64,000 bases of DNA from UBA4416 sp035439445 (GTDB lineage: Bacteria; Bacteroidota; Bacteroidia; B-17B0; Aurantibacillaceae). Below the pieces are notes generated by a model. It was not told the origin of the DNA. It did not search any database and worked only from the letters and a program-made list of their open reading frames with translations. The translations under genes and the position numbers were made by a program. Position 1 is the first letter of the stretch; each line of letters opens with the position of its first letter. Location of the stretch: assembly GCA_035439445.1 (NCBI GenBank), contig DAORKG010000003.1, forward strand, positions 62,001 through 126,000, written 5' to 3'. Positions 27,997-37,567 of the stretch are shown here, piece after piece.

Positions 27997-29271
27997 TTAT
28001 TCTGCAATTTCATTTTTCATAACCATCTGAACTGTATAACGGCTTCGTTGCTCCAACAAAATAATTTTATTTTTTGTTAAGATATCTAATGTTTCTTGTG
28101 TATAATATCGGACTGTCATTAACTCTAAACCAGCATTATACAACACTTTAAATTGTTGTTGCAATTCAGCAACTAATGATTTTATTTTTTCAGCATGGTC
28201 ATCACAACACACCGAGAAGCTGATAGCTGATAATTGCATTAAATTAATCTTCACTCCATGTTTTGAAAATACTTCAAAAATATCGCTCAAATTATCTTCA
28301 GCAATAAACGAAAAATCCTTAGGCTGTATAGAAATCAACACCTGATCGATTTTAAAAATATAAGATGGAATATTTAAACGTTTCTCTCCATCTCTAATCA
28401 CTGTTCCATCGTCTTTAGGTTTTAAAAACGATTTTACATATAAAGGAATGTTTTTGTTTTGTAGAGGCTTAATCGTTTTTGGATGAATTACTGTAGCGCC
28501 ATAGTATGTTAACTCTATCGCATCATGATATGATAACTCATCGATTTTTTTGGTGTGCGAAAACCATTTTGGATCGGCATTTAAAACTCCCGGTACATCT
28601 TTCCAAATCGTTACATTATTAGCATTTAAGCAATAAGCTAAAATCGAAGCCGTGTAATCAGATCCTTCACGCCCTAGTGTTGTTGTGAAATTTTCGGAAG
28701 TGCCTCCAATAAACCCTTGTGTAATAACTATATCATAGGCATTGAATATTGGCAATAAATCATTCTTTACTAAATTCTCTGTTAATTCAAAATCAACTTT
28801 TCCTTCTCTGTAGCTGTTATCTGTTTGAATTAATCCTCGAACATCAATCCATTTATTTTTTAAACCAATTTCGTTTAAGTACGCTGAAACTATTTTAGTA
28901 GAAATCACTTCACCCATGCTCACAATTTGGTCGTACTCAAAATCAAAACCTTGTGTGGGTTCATCTTCAATAGCCCAGTACAATTCCACAAAGGTATTTT
29001 CCAATTCATTATAAATTGGGTGAGAAGTTGATGAAAATAAATGATTGCAAATATCAAAATGATAGGTTTTAATTTCCTCTAACACTTTCTCCGCATTCTC
29101 TAATTTATAGAAATATGCTTTTGCTAATCGTTCTAGAGCATTGGTTGTTTTTCCCATTGCCGAAACAACCACTGATATTTTTTGAGAAGGAAATTGTTTT
29201 AAAACTTCCGCTACGTTTTTTACTCCATCTGCGTCTTTAACCGATGCACCACCAAACTTAAATACTTGCAT
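27997..29271 (-). CDS. Aspartate kinase, monofunctional
   Basis: A 424-residue enzyme that phosphorylates aspartate, the first step to lysine, threonine and methionine. The N-terminal motif KFGGASVKDADGVKNV is the family signature. FTTLGREGSDYTASI and VWKDVPGVLNADPKW form the active and nucleotide-binding region. Residues 300-395 hold ACT-like regulatory sequence (SIQPKDFSFIAEDNLSDIFEVF). No homoserine dehydrogenase domain follows. Start ATG 29271 lies 17 bp after a consensus -7 box. Confidence 0.95.
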   Translation of the reverse strand: MQVFKFGGASVKDADGVKNVAEVLKQFPSQKISVVVSAMGKTTNALERLAKAYFYKLENAEKVLEEIKTYHFDICNHLFSSTSHPIYNELENTFVELYWAIEDEPTQGFDFEYDQIVSMGEVISTKIVSAYLNEIGLKNKWIDVRGLIQTDNSYREGKVDFELTENLVKNDLLPIFNAYDIVITQGFIGGTSENFTTTLGREGSDYTASILAYCLNANNVTIWKDVPGVLNADPKWFSHTKKIDELSYHDAIELTYYGATVIHPKTIKPLQNKNIPLYVKSFLKPKDDGTVIRDGEKRLNIPSYIFKIDQVLISIQPKDFSFIAEDNLSDIFEVFSKHGVKINLMQLSAISFSVCCDDHAEKIKSLVAELQQQFKVLYNAGLELMTVRYYTQETLDILTKNKIILLEQRSRYTVQMVMKNEIAE

Positions 29272-29287
29272 ACATTTTTTGTTTAAG

Positions 29288-29295
29288 CAAAGATA
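29288..29295 (-). promoter_or_regulatory. -7 box of the aspartate kinase gene
   Basis: TATCTTTG on the minus strand fits TAnnTTTG and lies 16 bp upstream of the ATG. The expected leader is about 10 nt. Confidence 0.5.
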
Positions 29296-29413
29296 AGGAT
29301 GCTAACAAAATAATTAAGCCGTTGAAATATTTTTTATAAACCATTGTCACTTTTTTTTCATCTATTGTTATAAGCATAACCAACAAACACTCACACTATA
29401 AAAAACTACTACT

Positions 29414-31078
29414 ATGAGCTCAGGCAAAGAAACACCCCGACAAAAGATGATTGGCATGATGTACCTAGTACTCACTGCACTTTTAGCACTTAATGTATCT
29501 AAAGAAATTTTACAAGGATTTGTGATGGTTGACGAAAGCATTGGTAAATCAAAAGTGATTTTAGATGAAAACAATAGCCGTATTCAAAAGGCTTTTGAAG
29601 ACTATGTAAAAGATGGAAACTTTGAAGCAAAACCCTACCTTTTAAAATCCATCGAAACACAAAAAAGCATCAGAGTAGTAGATGCCTATATTGACAGTAT
29701 GAAAGTAATCATAGCCAGAAAAACAGAAGGCATTTCTAAAAGCGATACCTCTCAATTACGCTTTATGGAAAAACTAGATGATTATGATACACCAACGTAT
29801 TTACTGATTGGTTCAGATGAATCAAAGCCAATTGACACTAAATATTCTGCTAAAGACTTAAGATTACAACTAACAAATCTACATCAAGATTTGTTGAGTT
29901 TAATAGATAATATGCAGAAAAATTCTAAAACAAAATTAGACGATGAAACCATTGCTACACTTAAACAAAAACTATCTACAATCAAACCAATTGACAGAAA
30001 CATTGAAAAAGATGGCATTAAACTCAATTGGGAATTAGAAAATTTCTATCACATGCCTTTAGCTGCAGTCATCACTAACTTAGATAAAATACAAGCAGAT
30101 ATGAAAAATTTAGAATCTGAATTTTTACATACGTTTGCGGCTGCCTCCAGTAAATATGTTTTCAAAGCCAATATATTACATGCCGATGTGGTTGCCCCAA
30201 GCGCCTATGTTTTATCAGGACAGCCATTTAAGGCAAATATTGTTTTAGGAGCATCGAGTACTGATTTTACTCCCGATAAAATGGAAATTTTAGTTGGTGG
30301 AGTATATGACACAACCTCTAAAAAATTAACTAATCCAGGAACACCCGTACCTATTAAAAATGGCATGGGACAATATGAAGCCATGACAAATGCTACCGGA
30401 GAAAAAGAATTAAAAGGCGTTATTAAATACAAAAATTCAAGGGGAGAATTAGAGTACTATCCATTTGATTATTCTTATATGGTAGCACCTCCATTTAGTG
30501 CAGTAGCTGCAGATAATATGAATATTTTTTATGCAGGTATTGATAATCCTGTGAGTGCTACATGTGCAGGCTTCTCTCCTGCTGATTTAAAATTAAGTAT
30601 TAATGGTTGTGGAGCTGAAGCTAAATTAACAAGTGCAGGCAAATACATTGTTACAGCGAAAAATTCGGGAACATGCAGCGTTATAGTTTCTGCTAAAGTT
30701 AATGGCACATACCAACAACAAGGACCTGTAAAGGTTTTTAGAGTAAAAGACATACCACCACCTGTATTGAAAATGGGAGGTAAAGTAGCTACCACAAATT
30801 TGGAGTTTAGTAGGGCTGAATTAAGACAAATAGGTGGATTTGGTGCGGAGTCGGTAGGATTTATGTTCCCAGCTAATTTTGTAGTAAAAAGTTTTGAAGT
30901 TTTAGTGCAAGGTGGTGGAACATTTACCTGTTCAAATAATAATTTAACTCAGGAAGCAAAAACAGCATTAAACAATATGCGAACAGGACAAATAGCCTAT
31001 ATTGATAATATTAAAGTACTAACTCCTAAACAAACCGTTATTACTATTCCTTCTGTGAAATTTAAAATTAAATCTTAA
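29414..31078 (+). CDS. gldM: GldM/PorM-type motor protein of gliding and type IX secretion
   Basis: A 554-residue protein. The N-terminus RQKMIGMMYLVLTALLALNVSKEILQGF is the GldM signature, containing the single inner-membrane helix (about residues 12-30) that pairs with GldL in the proton-driven motor of the type IX secretion system. The periplasmic part (residues 35-554) contains a helical D1-like region and several Ig-like beta domains, ending in the typical C-terminal segment. The length is slightly above usual. gldK, gldL and gldN are not adjacent: upstream is divergent aspartate kinase, and downstream a convergent secreted protein. It may therefore be a paralogue rather than the main copy. 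Confidence 0.88.
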   Translation: MSSGKETPRQKMIGMMYLVLTALLALNVSKEILQGFVMVDESIGKSKVILDENNSRIQKAFEDYVKDGNFEAKPYLLKSIETQKSIRVVDAYIDSMKVIIARKTEGISKSDTSQLRFMEKLDDYDTPTYLLIGSDESKPIDTKYSAKDLRLQLTNLHQDLLSLIDNMQKNSKTKLDDETIATLKQKLSTIKPIDRNIEKDGIKLNWELENFYHMPLAAVITNLDKIQADMKNLESEFLHTFAAASSKYVFKANILHADVVAPSAYVLSGQPFKANIVLGASSTDFTPDKMEILVGGVYDTTSKKLTNPGTPVPIKNGMGQYEAMTNATGEKELKGVIKYKNSRGELEYYPFDYSYMVAPPFSAVAADNMNIFYAGIDNPVSATCAGFSPADLKLSINGCGAEAKLTSAGKYIVTAKNSGTCSVIVSAKVNGTYQQQGPVKVFRVKDIPPPVLKMGGKVATTNLEFSRAELRQIGGFGAESVGFMFPANFVVKSFEVLVQGGGTFTCSNNNLTQEAKTALNNMRTGQIAYIDNIKVLTPKQTVITIPSVKFKIKS

Positions 31079-31080
31079 AC

Positions 31081-31114
31081 AAAAAAGCTCCTTCAAAATT
31101 TGAAGGAGCTTTTT
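31081..31114. terminator. Bidirectional terminator after gldM
   Basis: A 12-bp stem AGCTCCTTCAAA / TTTGAAGGAGCT is flanked by A and T runs. It also serves the convergent gene ending at 31133. An almost identical hairpin lies at 36418-36451. Confidence 0.9.
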
Positions 31115-31132
31115 AATAAAACCTAAATACTA

Positions 31133-33808
31133 TTATTGTTTAATGATCTTTAAAGAGTATGAATTATTATTCTCTTTTAAAATCAGTTGGTATACCCCAT
31201 TAGTTAAATGATTCAAATCAATACTTGTTTCGGATGTTGCGAGCTGTTTTTCAAAAACTATTTTACCTAAAACATCAACTATGGTAACATGAGAATTATC
31301 AAAAGGATGTCTGATAGTTAAAACATCTGTAAATGGATTTGGAAATACAGAAACTATTGACTCATGCTCCAATTGTTCAATACCGGTACATAAAGAAACT
31401 GATTGTGTGATAGTAGAAGAATTTGAACAACCATTAGCATCTGTTCCTATAACCGAATAAGTTGTGGTAACTGTTGGTGATACTATTATATTGCTTCCAT
31501 TCTCTGTCGTACTCCATGTGAAGGTATTCGCTCCAGTGGCAGTTAATGTAGCAGATTGACCAACACATAATAATGAGTTTGAACTTACGGGAAAAATGGA
31601 CGGTAATGAATTTAAATTCACAGTCACCGTTTCAGTATCCAAACAACCTTGTGCATCAATCCCTGTAACAGTATAACTTATATTTCCTGAAGGCGAAGAT
31701 GTAATTGATGAAGAGTTGACACCTGTATTCCATGAATAATTAACTGCGCCAGTTGCTGTTAAAGTGGTTGACTGCCCAGTACACAAAGATGTTGATCCAG
31801 AAACAGAAACCACAGGATTATTTACTGTTAATGTAACTGTACTTGAATTAGAAGAGCCACAACCATTTGCTACTGTTAAATAATAATTTCCAGCATTTGA
31901 TAATTGAGCTGAAGACAGAGATATAGTTGTCATAGTTGCTGAACTAACTGGAGATGAATTAAAATACCATTGTACAGATGTAGAATTAGATGACACTGAA
32001 GATGTAAAAGAAGTATTAGCATTAATACAAACCGTTTTACTACTTGGTGACGATAATACTGAAGGCGCATTATTGATTAAAATATTCGAATTATTTCTTT
32101 CTCCAATTTGAGGAGGATTTGACGATACAACACGAACTCTATAATTTGTGCCATAAGTAACTGTAGAAGGCACTGTAGCCGAAATTGTCCCTGATGTAGT
32201 AGAGTTAATTGTGCCAATTGAAATAGGAGAGGCAAAACTACCCGTAGCATCCGAAAGTTGAGCTATGAAAATATTTCCCGAATTACAAACACCATTAATA
32301 GAATATGGTACTGATAAATTAGTTCCAGCACATAATGAAGATGTTGAAATTGCTAATGTTTTTAACTGATTATACTTTGCAACAAAACTATTGTAAAAAC
32401 TACTATAAGAAGCTGTTGACGTAGAATCATAAGGAGAGGGGTCAAAATCGTTTACAATTCTCATAGAACCAATTAAATCAATTTGTCCTGAATTTTCAAC
32501 AGAAATACAATGTCCACCAGTATAGTTATATCCAGGTGTACTTCCCCCAAATCTGAAACACCATTGCTGAGCACCTGTATTATCAAGTTTTTCAACAAAA
32601 CCATCTACATCGCCTGTTGCAACCATATTAAATGCTGTGCCTCCGTTATTAAAATTTTTAGTTCCCGAAAATCCTCCAGTAAAATAAATATTGTTATTGG
32701 TATCTACATTTACATAATCTCCGTAAGCATTGACACTCAAATTACTTAATTGGTAATATCTTGCCCAATTAAATGTCCCTAATGAAGAAATTCTTACTAA
32801 AAATTCATCCGTGGCAACTGCTGCCAATGTATAAGAAGATGTTGGACTAATATCAAAATCAATAGTTCCCGAGAATTTACCAACTAAAATTGGATTTCCG
32901 AAAGCGTCTAATTTTAATTGCTTTAAGGACTCGCTACTTGTATTTCCAATTTGCCCTACCCATTGTAAAGCCATAGATGAATTGTATTTAGCTACATAGA
33001 TATCATATCCTCCGGCTGTATTCAATGTATAGGTAGATGCAGAAGGATCAAAGTCTGTATTTGAATCAAATGTACCAGCTAAGTAAATATTACCACTATT
33101 ATCTACTTCACATAATGTCCTAAATCTTCCAAAATTCACAAATCGATTTAATAAATTCAAATTAGAATCATACATCACAAACATATTAGATCCCGTAGTT
33201 GCAGAAGTCTCGTTAGCAACACCAGCTCCAAAATCAAAATCTTGTGTTCCCCAAAAATAGCCGCCCAAATAAATTTTACCTGTTGCATCTATTTTAATAG
33301 ATTCAAAAGAACTATAATTAGTAGCAGAAAATGTATTAACTGAGACGAAATTAAAGTTTGGATCATACTTAGCAATAAATGCTTTTCGATTAGATGTTCC
33401 GGAACTTGCATTAAAAACCGCTGCCGATGGATCAAAATCAGCTGTTCCTGTTAAATCACCTACAATGTAATAATTCCCTGCTGCATCTCTTGCCGCATCC
33501 TGTGCCATAACATTAGCTGTTCCCTGAACACTTAAATGATTTACATAAGCACCTAAGGGACTATACTTAATCAAATAAAATCCAAAACTATTAGCATTGG
33601 GCAATGCAACTGTAGCTGCACCCGGGTCAATATCATTAATACTGCCCGCATACGATCCGGCCATAATTAAATTACCATTAGATTCTTTAAAAAGTCCTAC
33701 GTGTTCCATTTGACCATAACCGGCATTTCTGTATACGGTATCTAATTTTTGCGAGTAGCTAAAAATGCTAGCTCCTAAAATCATTAATGTTGTAAATATT
33801 TTTTTCAT
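31133..33808 (-). CDS. T9SS-secreted protein with propeller-like repeats and Ig-like domains
   Basis: An 891-residue secreted protein with signal peptide MKKIFTTLMILGASIFSYSQ. Residues 30-480 hold at least seven SBBP-like units of about 55 residues with the theme AxYNxxxxxxWxxxxGG and DFDPS (for example DFDFGAGVAN, DFDPSASTY). Residues 500-800 are PKD/Ig-like domains with Ser/Thr-rich linkers and repeated CxGxxxTLTATGAxxxxWxT. The last 80 residues, from VFPNPFTDVLTI to YSLKIIKQ, form a type A sorting domain cleaved during type IX secretion. No adhesin or enzyme domain is recognised; a surface or matrix role is inferred. Confidence 0.88.
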   Translation of the reverse strand: MKKIFTTLMILGASIFSYSQKLDTVYRNAGYGQMEHVGLFKESNGNLIMAGSYAGSINDIDPGAATVALPNANSFGFYLIKYSPLGAYVNHLSVQGTANVMAQDAARDAAGNYYIVGDLTGTADFDPSAAVFNASSGTSNRKAFIAKYDPNFNFVSVNTFSATNYSSFESIKIDATGKIYLGGYFWGTQDFDFGAGVANETSATTGSNMFVMYDSNLNLLNRFVNFGRFRTLCEVDNSGNIYLAGTFDSNTDFDPSASTYTLNTAGGYDIYVAKYNSSMALQWVGQIGNTSSESLKQLKLDAFGNPILVGKFSGTIDFDISPTSSYTLAAVATDEFLVRISSLGTFNWARYYQLSNLSVNAYGDYVNVDTNNNIYFTGGFSGTKNFNNGGTAFNMVATGDVDGFVEKLDNTGAQQWCFRFGGSTPGYNYTGGHCISVENSGQIDLIGSMRIVNDFDPSPYDSTSTASYSSFYNSFVAKYNQLKTLAISTSSLCAGTNLSVPYSINGVCNSGNIFIAQLSDATGSFASPISIGTINSTTSGTISATVPSTVTYGTNYRVRVVSSNPPQIGERNNSNILINNAPSVLSSPSSKTVCINANTSFTSSVSSNSTSVQWYFNSSPVSSATMTTISLSSAQLSNAGNYYLTVANGCGSSNSSTVTLTVNNPVVSVSGSTSLCTGQSTTLTATGAVNYSWNTGVNSSSITSSPSGNISYTVTGIDAQGCLDTETVTVNLNSLPSIFPVSSNSLLCVGQSATLTATGANTFTWSTTENGSNIIVSPTVTTTYSVIGTDANGCSNSSTITQSVSLCTGIEQLEHESIVSVFPNPFTDVLTIRHPFDNSHVTIVDVLGKIVFEKQLATSETSIDLNHLTNGVYQLILKENNNSYSLKIIKQ

Positions 33809-33915
33809 AATATGATGTTTTATTAGCTAAAATTGCTTGATAAGCATAAGAACAGGAAAAAAATAGGGCCAACACCTTCCTTTTTTGAGTAAATGAGTGT
33901 ATTTTTAATGTGACT

Positions 33916-35688
33916 ATGAACAAACTATTCCTTTTTTTCCTCATTATCGCAACACAACTGGTTTTGTCGCAAACCGACACTATTAAGATTAATTCACTAA
34001 ATAAGCGTTCTGAAAATTTAAGTAAAGTTGATGTTGATAGTTCCAGCTATTTAGCTCAAGAAGCTTTAACATTAGCTAAAGAAGCAAACTTTAAAAGGGG
34101 AATTGCTTCTGCCACAAAAAACTTAGCTATCTGCAATTATGTAAACGGTAAATCTGATGTTGCTATCAAACAATTTATTGAAGCTATTAAATTGTTTGAA
34201 GATTTAAAAGATATAAACGAATTAGCACATTGCTACTCTCAAATGGGAATTGCCTACTACCTGCAATATCAATACGATAATGCGTTAAAATACTATGAAA
34301 AATCTATAGAATTATACAGAAAAACTACGAATAAAAAAGATTTAGCAGGTGTTTACATCAACCAAGGTATCTCTTATACCTACGTTAAAAAAATGGATTT
34401 GGCAGAAATAAACTATAATGAAGCCTTAAAAATTTATCAAGAAATAAATTACGAACCTGGATTTGCCCCAGCTTATAATTCGTTAGCTAAAATATATTAT
34501 GCAAAAAAAGAGTATGTCAAAGCCATTAGCTATTACAAACTTGCCGAACAATATTCTATAAAGTCAAATAACAAATACCATCTCATTACCAATTATAATT
34601 CTTTGGCCATGTGCTATAAAGAATTAAAGGAATACGAAACAGCAAAATCATATTCAGAAAAAAGTATTACTATTAGTAAAGAGGTTGGCTCAGTAGAAAG
34701 AGAATTGTTTTGTCATGAAACCATGGCAGATATTCTATTTTCAATGGGTGATTATAAAAATGCCTATGCCAGTTTTCAAAACTATGCATCGTTAAAAGAC
34801 ACCTTATTTAATCAAGATAAAAACGATGCCATTGCTGAAATGCAGGCTAAATTTGACGTTGAGAAGAATCAACAAAAGGTAAAAGAAATAGAGCTACAGA
34901 AAAAAATTGATGATGAAACAAATGCTAAAAAACAACTATTGCTCGTTGTAGTGATTGTAGTAATTTTAATTTCTTTAATATTTACAATTATACTTTTTAG
35001 AAATAAACAAAAAGTAAATAGTTTGTTAGAACAAAAAAATGCAGCTATACAAGCTAATCTCGAACAAAAAGAAATGATGATGAGCGAAATTCATCATCGC
35101 GTAAAAAATAATCTACAAATGGTATCCTCTATTTTAGATCTACAAGCGAGAGATTTGACTGATGAGAAATCGATACAGGTAATAGAAGACAGTTTAAGTC
35201 GTATTAATGCTATTTCATTGATTCATCAACGTTTGTATCAATCAGATAATATTAGAGGTGTAAAAATAAATAATTACTTACAAGAACTAGCTCTTGATAT
35301 TCTTAAAAACTTTTCATCAACCTCCCAAACAAAATCTATTGAATTACAGTGCCATATTGATGATTTAGATATGGATTTAGAATCTGCTATTCCTATTGGC
35401 TTAATTACAGCCGAGCTGATAATTAATGCATGTAAATACGCCTTTACTTCAATTGAAAAACCTGAGATTAAAATCACCCTAAACAAACGAGATGGTTTAC
35501 TTTTATTGACAGTTGCAGATAATGGTATAGGAAAGCAAGTATCATTAAATGATTCGGGGACTACATTTGGAACGAAATTAATTAAATCATTATCAAGAAA
35601 ATTACGGGCAGAAATTAATGAAGACACTTCAAGCAAAGGTACAAGTGTTCAATTAAAAATTAATAATTTTAAGTTATATGATCTCTAA
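33916..35688 (+). CDS. TPR sensor histidine kinase (HisKA_2 type)
   Basis: About 590 residues from ATG 33916 (a GTG at 33910 is less likely). A signal peptide (KLFLFFLIIATQLVLSQ) is followed by five or more TPR repeats at residues 45-290 in the periplasm. A transmembrane helix (LLLVVVIVVILISLIFTIILF) lies near residue 345. The cytoplasmic part has the HisKA_2 dimerisation motif HHRVKNNLQMVSSILDLQ, with the phospho-acceptor His394. An HATPase_c domain follows (IINACKYAFTS; DNGIG; GTSVQL). The stop overlaps the regulator gene by 11 bp, so translation is coupled. Confidence 0.93.
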   Translation: MNKLFLFFLIIATQLVLSQTDTIKINSLNKRSENLSKVDVDSSSYLAQEALTLAKEANFKRGIASATKNLAICNYVNGKSDVAIKQFIEAIKLFEDLKDINELAHCYSQMGIAYYLQYQYDNALKYYEKSIELYRKTTNKKDLAGVYINQGISYTYVKKMDLAEINYNEALKIYQEINYEPGFAPAYNSLAKIYYAKKEYVKAISYYKLAEQYSIKSNNKYHLITNYNSLAMCYKELKEYETAKSYSEKSITISKEVGSVERELFCHETMADILFSMGDYKNAYASFQNYASLKDTLFNQDKNDAIAEMQAKFDVEKNQQKVKEIELQKKIDDETNAKKQLLLVVVIVVILISLIFTIILFRNKQKVNSLLEQKNAAIQANLEQKEMMMSEIHHRVKNNLQMVSSILDLQARDLTDEKSIQVIEDSLSRINAISLIHQRLYQSDNIRGVKINNYLQELALDILKNFSSTSQTKSIELQCHIDDLDMDLESAIPIGLITAELIINACKYAFTSIEKPEIKITLNKRDGLLLLTVADNGIGKQVSLNDSGTTFGTKLIKSLSRKLRAEINEDTSSKGTSVQLKINNFKLYDL

Positions 35689-36412
35689 TATAAAAATAGC
35701 AATCATAGAAGATGAACCTTTAATTGCCGACCATATTGAACAATATGTGTTAGATGCAGGCTTTAAAAGCGCAGGTATTGCTGACAACTTTAATGACACA
35801 AAAGAGCTATTACAAAAAGAAAATCCTGATTTAATTTTATTAGATATTAACTTAGGTGACGGACCAGACGGGATTGACATAGCGCATTACATTAATCAAC
35901 ATTACAAAAAACCATTTATTTTTATTTCATCTAATACAGATTCTAAAACATTAGAAAGAGTAAAACTTACCAACCCGTTTGGATTTATTGTAAAACCTTT
36001 TAAACCAAGCGACATTCAAACACAAATAAATTTGGCTTGGCACAGTTTTAATTTACAAAAAGAGAACACGCAAATCACCTTCTCCGATTCATTTTTAGTA
36101 AATGATCACTTTTTCATTAAAGACAAACACAGTTTAGTAAAAGTAAATTACGCTGATGTATTGTATGCCGAAGCCTGCGACAATTATAGCATTATCTATA
36201 CCAAACAAACGAAGTATATTTTAAGCTATACTCTAAAAGTGGTGGAAGAAAAATTAAACCTATTTAACTTCTTCAGAACTCACCGTTCATTTTTAGTGAA
36301 TCTCAAACACATTGAAAAAGTAAATCCTAAAGAGGTTATGGTAAATGGTAAAGAAATTCCAGTAAGCGAAAGTAGCCGCGCGGAATTGTTACAGAAGTTG
36401 AATTTGTTTTAG
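35678..36412 (+). CDS. LytTR-type response regulator
   Basis: A 244-residue regulator. The receiver domain covers residues 5-125, with acidic pocket E12/D13, phospho-acceptor Asp in LILLDINLGDG near residue 57 and Lys in IVKPFKPSD near 108. The C-terminal LytTR DNA-binding domain (residues 145-240) contains the typical YAEACDNYSIIYT and FFRTHRSFLVNL segments. It overlaps the histidine kinase gene and is its likely partner. LytTR regulators bind direct repeats upstream of targets; no such site was identified here. The operon ends in a terminator 6 bp after the stop codon. Confidence 0.94.
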   Translation: MISNIKIAIIEDEPLIADHIEQYVLDAGFKSAGIADNFNDTKELLQKENPDLILLDINLGDGPDGIDIAHYINQHYKKPFIFISSNTDSKTLERVKLTNPFGFIVKPFKPSDIQTQINLAWHSFNLQKENTQITFSDSFLVNDHFFIKDKHSLVKVNYADVLYAEACDNYSIIYTKQTKYILSYTLKVVEEKLNLFNFFRTHRSFLVNLKHIEKVNPKEVMVNGKEIPVSESSRAELLQKLNLF

Positions 36413-36417
36413 CCAAC

Positions 36418-36451
36418 AAAAAAGCTCCTTCAAATTTTGAAGGAGCTTTTT
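36418..36451. terminator. Bidirectional terminator after the LytTR gene
   Basis: A hairpin of GCTCCTTCAAA and TTTGAAGGAGC flanked by A and T runs. It also faces the convergent mrp gene ending at 36470. The sequence is nearly identical to the terminator after gldM. Confidence 0.9.
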
Positions 36452-36469
36452 CACTATAAATAATTGCTA

Positions 36470-37564
36470 TTAAGCAGTTGCTGCTTGTTCTTTTAGTTTA
36501 TTAGCATTTAATATCGCTACTTGTTGCGCCACATTTTGTGCCATTTCTCTAAAAGCTAAAGCTTGAGGAGTTGTTTCTTGTAAAATTGCCGGACGACCTG
36601 CATCTCCTGCTTCACGTATACTTTGAACGATAGGAATTTGTCCTAATAAAGGCATATTCATTTCGCTTGCTAAATTTTTTGCACCGTCTCTACCAAAAAT
36701 ATAGTATTTATTATCAGGTAATTCTTCTGGTGTAAAATAAGCCATGTTCTCAACTATCCCTAAAACAGGTACATTTAAAGCAGGCAATTTAAATAAAGCA
36801 ATTCCTTTACGCGCATCTGCTAAAGCCACTTGTTGAGGCGTACTCACAATCACTGCTCCTGTAATAGGAACAATACTGCATAAGGTAATTTGTATATCAC
36901 CGGTTCCCGGAGGTAAGTCAACGATTAAATAATCTAATTCACCCCAGTTTGTATCTGTAAATAATTGTGTTAATGCTTTTGAAGCCATTGGCCCACGTAA
37001 AGCAATTACCTGATCTGGTCCAGCTAAGAAACCAACCGAATTTAATTTTACTCCATAGCTTTCAACAGGATTCATTTTTGGTTTGCCTTCATATTCACCT
37101 TTACCAGGCATTTCGTTTTGCACATCAAACATTATCGTTTGAGAAGGCCCGTAAATATCTGCATCTACTAATCCAACCTTAGCACCTTGTTTAGCTAATG
37201 CTACCGCTAAGTTTGCTGACACTGTTGATTTACCTACTCCGCCTTTACCAGATGCAACAGCAATCACATTTTTCACTTTCGATAAAGTACCTAAATCTTT
37301 CTCGCGAGCAGAAGTTACATTTGCTGTCATATTTACATTCACAACCGCTTCTTTATCTACATAATGTTTAATTGCATTAACACAAGCATTATGTATCATA
37401 TCTTTCATCGGGCATGCAGGTGTTGTTAATACAACTGTAAACGAAACATTTTTTCCGTCAACCACTACATCCTTAATCATACCAAGAGTCACTAAATCTT
37501 TTTTAAGATCCGGATCATCTACATATTTCAATGCGTCTAAAACGCTCTCTACTGTAATTGCCAT
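36470..37564 (-). CDS. apbC: Mrp/NBP35 family iron-sulfur carrier ATPase
   Basis: A 364-residue P-loop ATPase that carries or inserts Fe-S clusters. The N-terminus (residues 1-95) is a MIP18/DUF59 domain (VLTTPACPMKDMIHNAC). The deviant Walker A GKGGVGKSTVSANLA begins near residue 108, Walker B DLPPGTGD near 220. The CxxC of eukaryotic members is not evident; bacterial members vary here. It is the last gene of a packed minus-strand operon: its ATG follows the hydrolase stop by 3 bp. Confidence 0.92.
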   Translation of the reverse strand: MAITVESVLDALKYVDDPDLKKDLVTLGMIKDVVVDGKNVSFTVVLTTPACPMKDMIHNACVNAIKHYVDKEAVVNVNMTANVTSAREKDLGTLSKVKNVIAVASGKGGVGKSTVSANLAVALAKQGAKVGLVDADIYGPSQTIMFDVQNEMPGKGEYEGKPKMNPVESYGVKLNSVGFLAGPDQVIALRGPMASKALTQLFTDTNWGELDYLIVDLPPGTGDIQITLCSIVPITGAVIVSTPQQVALADARKGIALFKLPALNVPVLGIVENMAYFTPEELPDNKYYIFGRDGAKNLASEMNMPLLGQIPIVQSIREAGDAGRPAILQETTPQALAFREMAQNVAQQVAILNANKLKEQAATA

Positions 37565-37567
37565 TTT

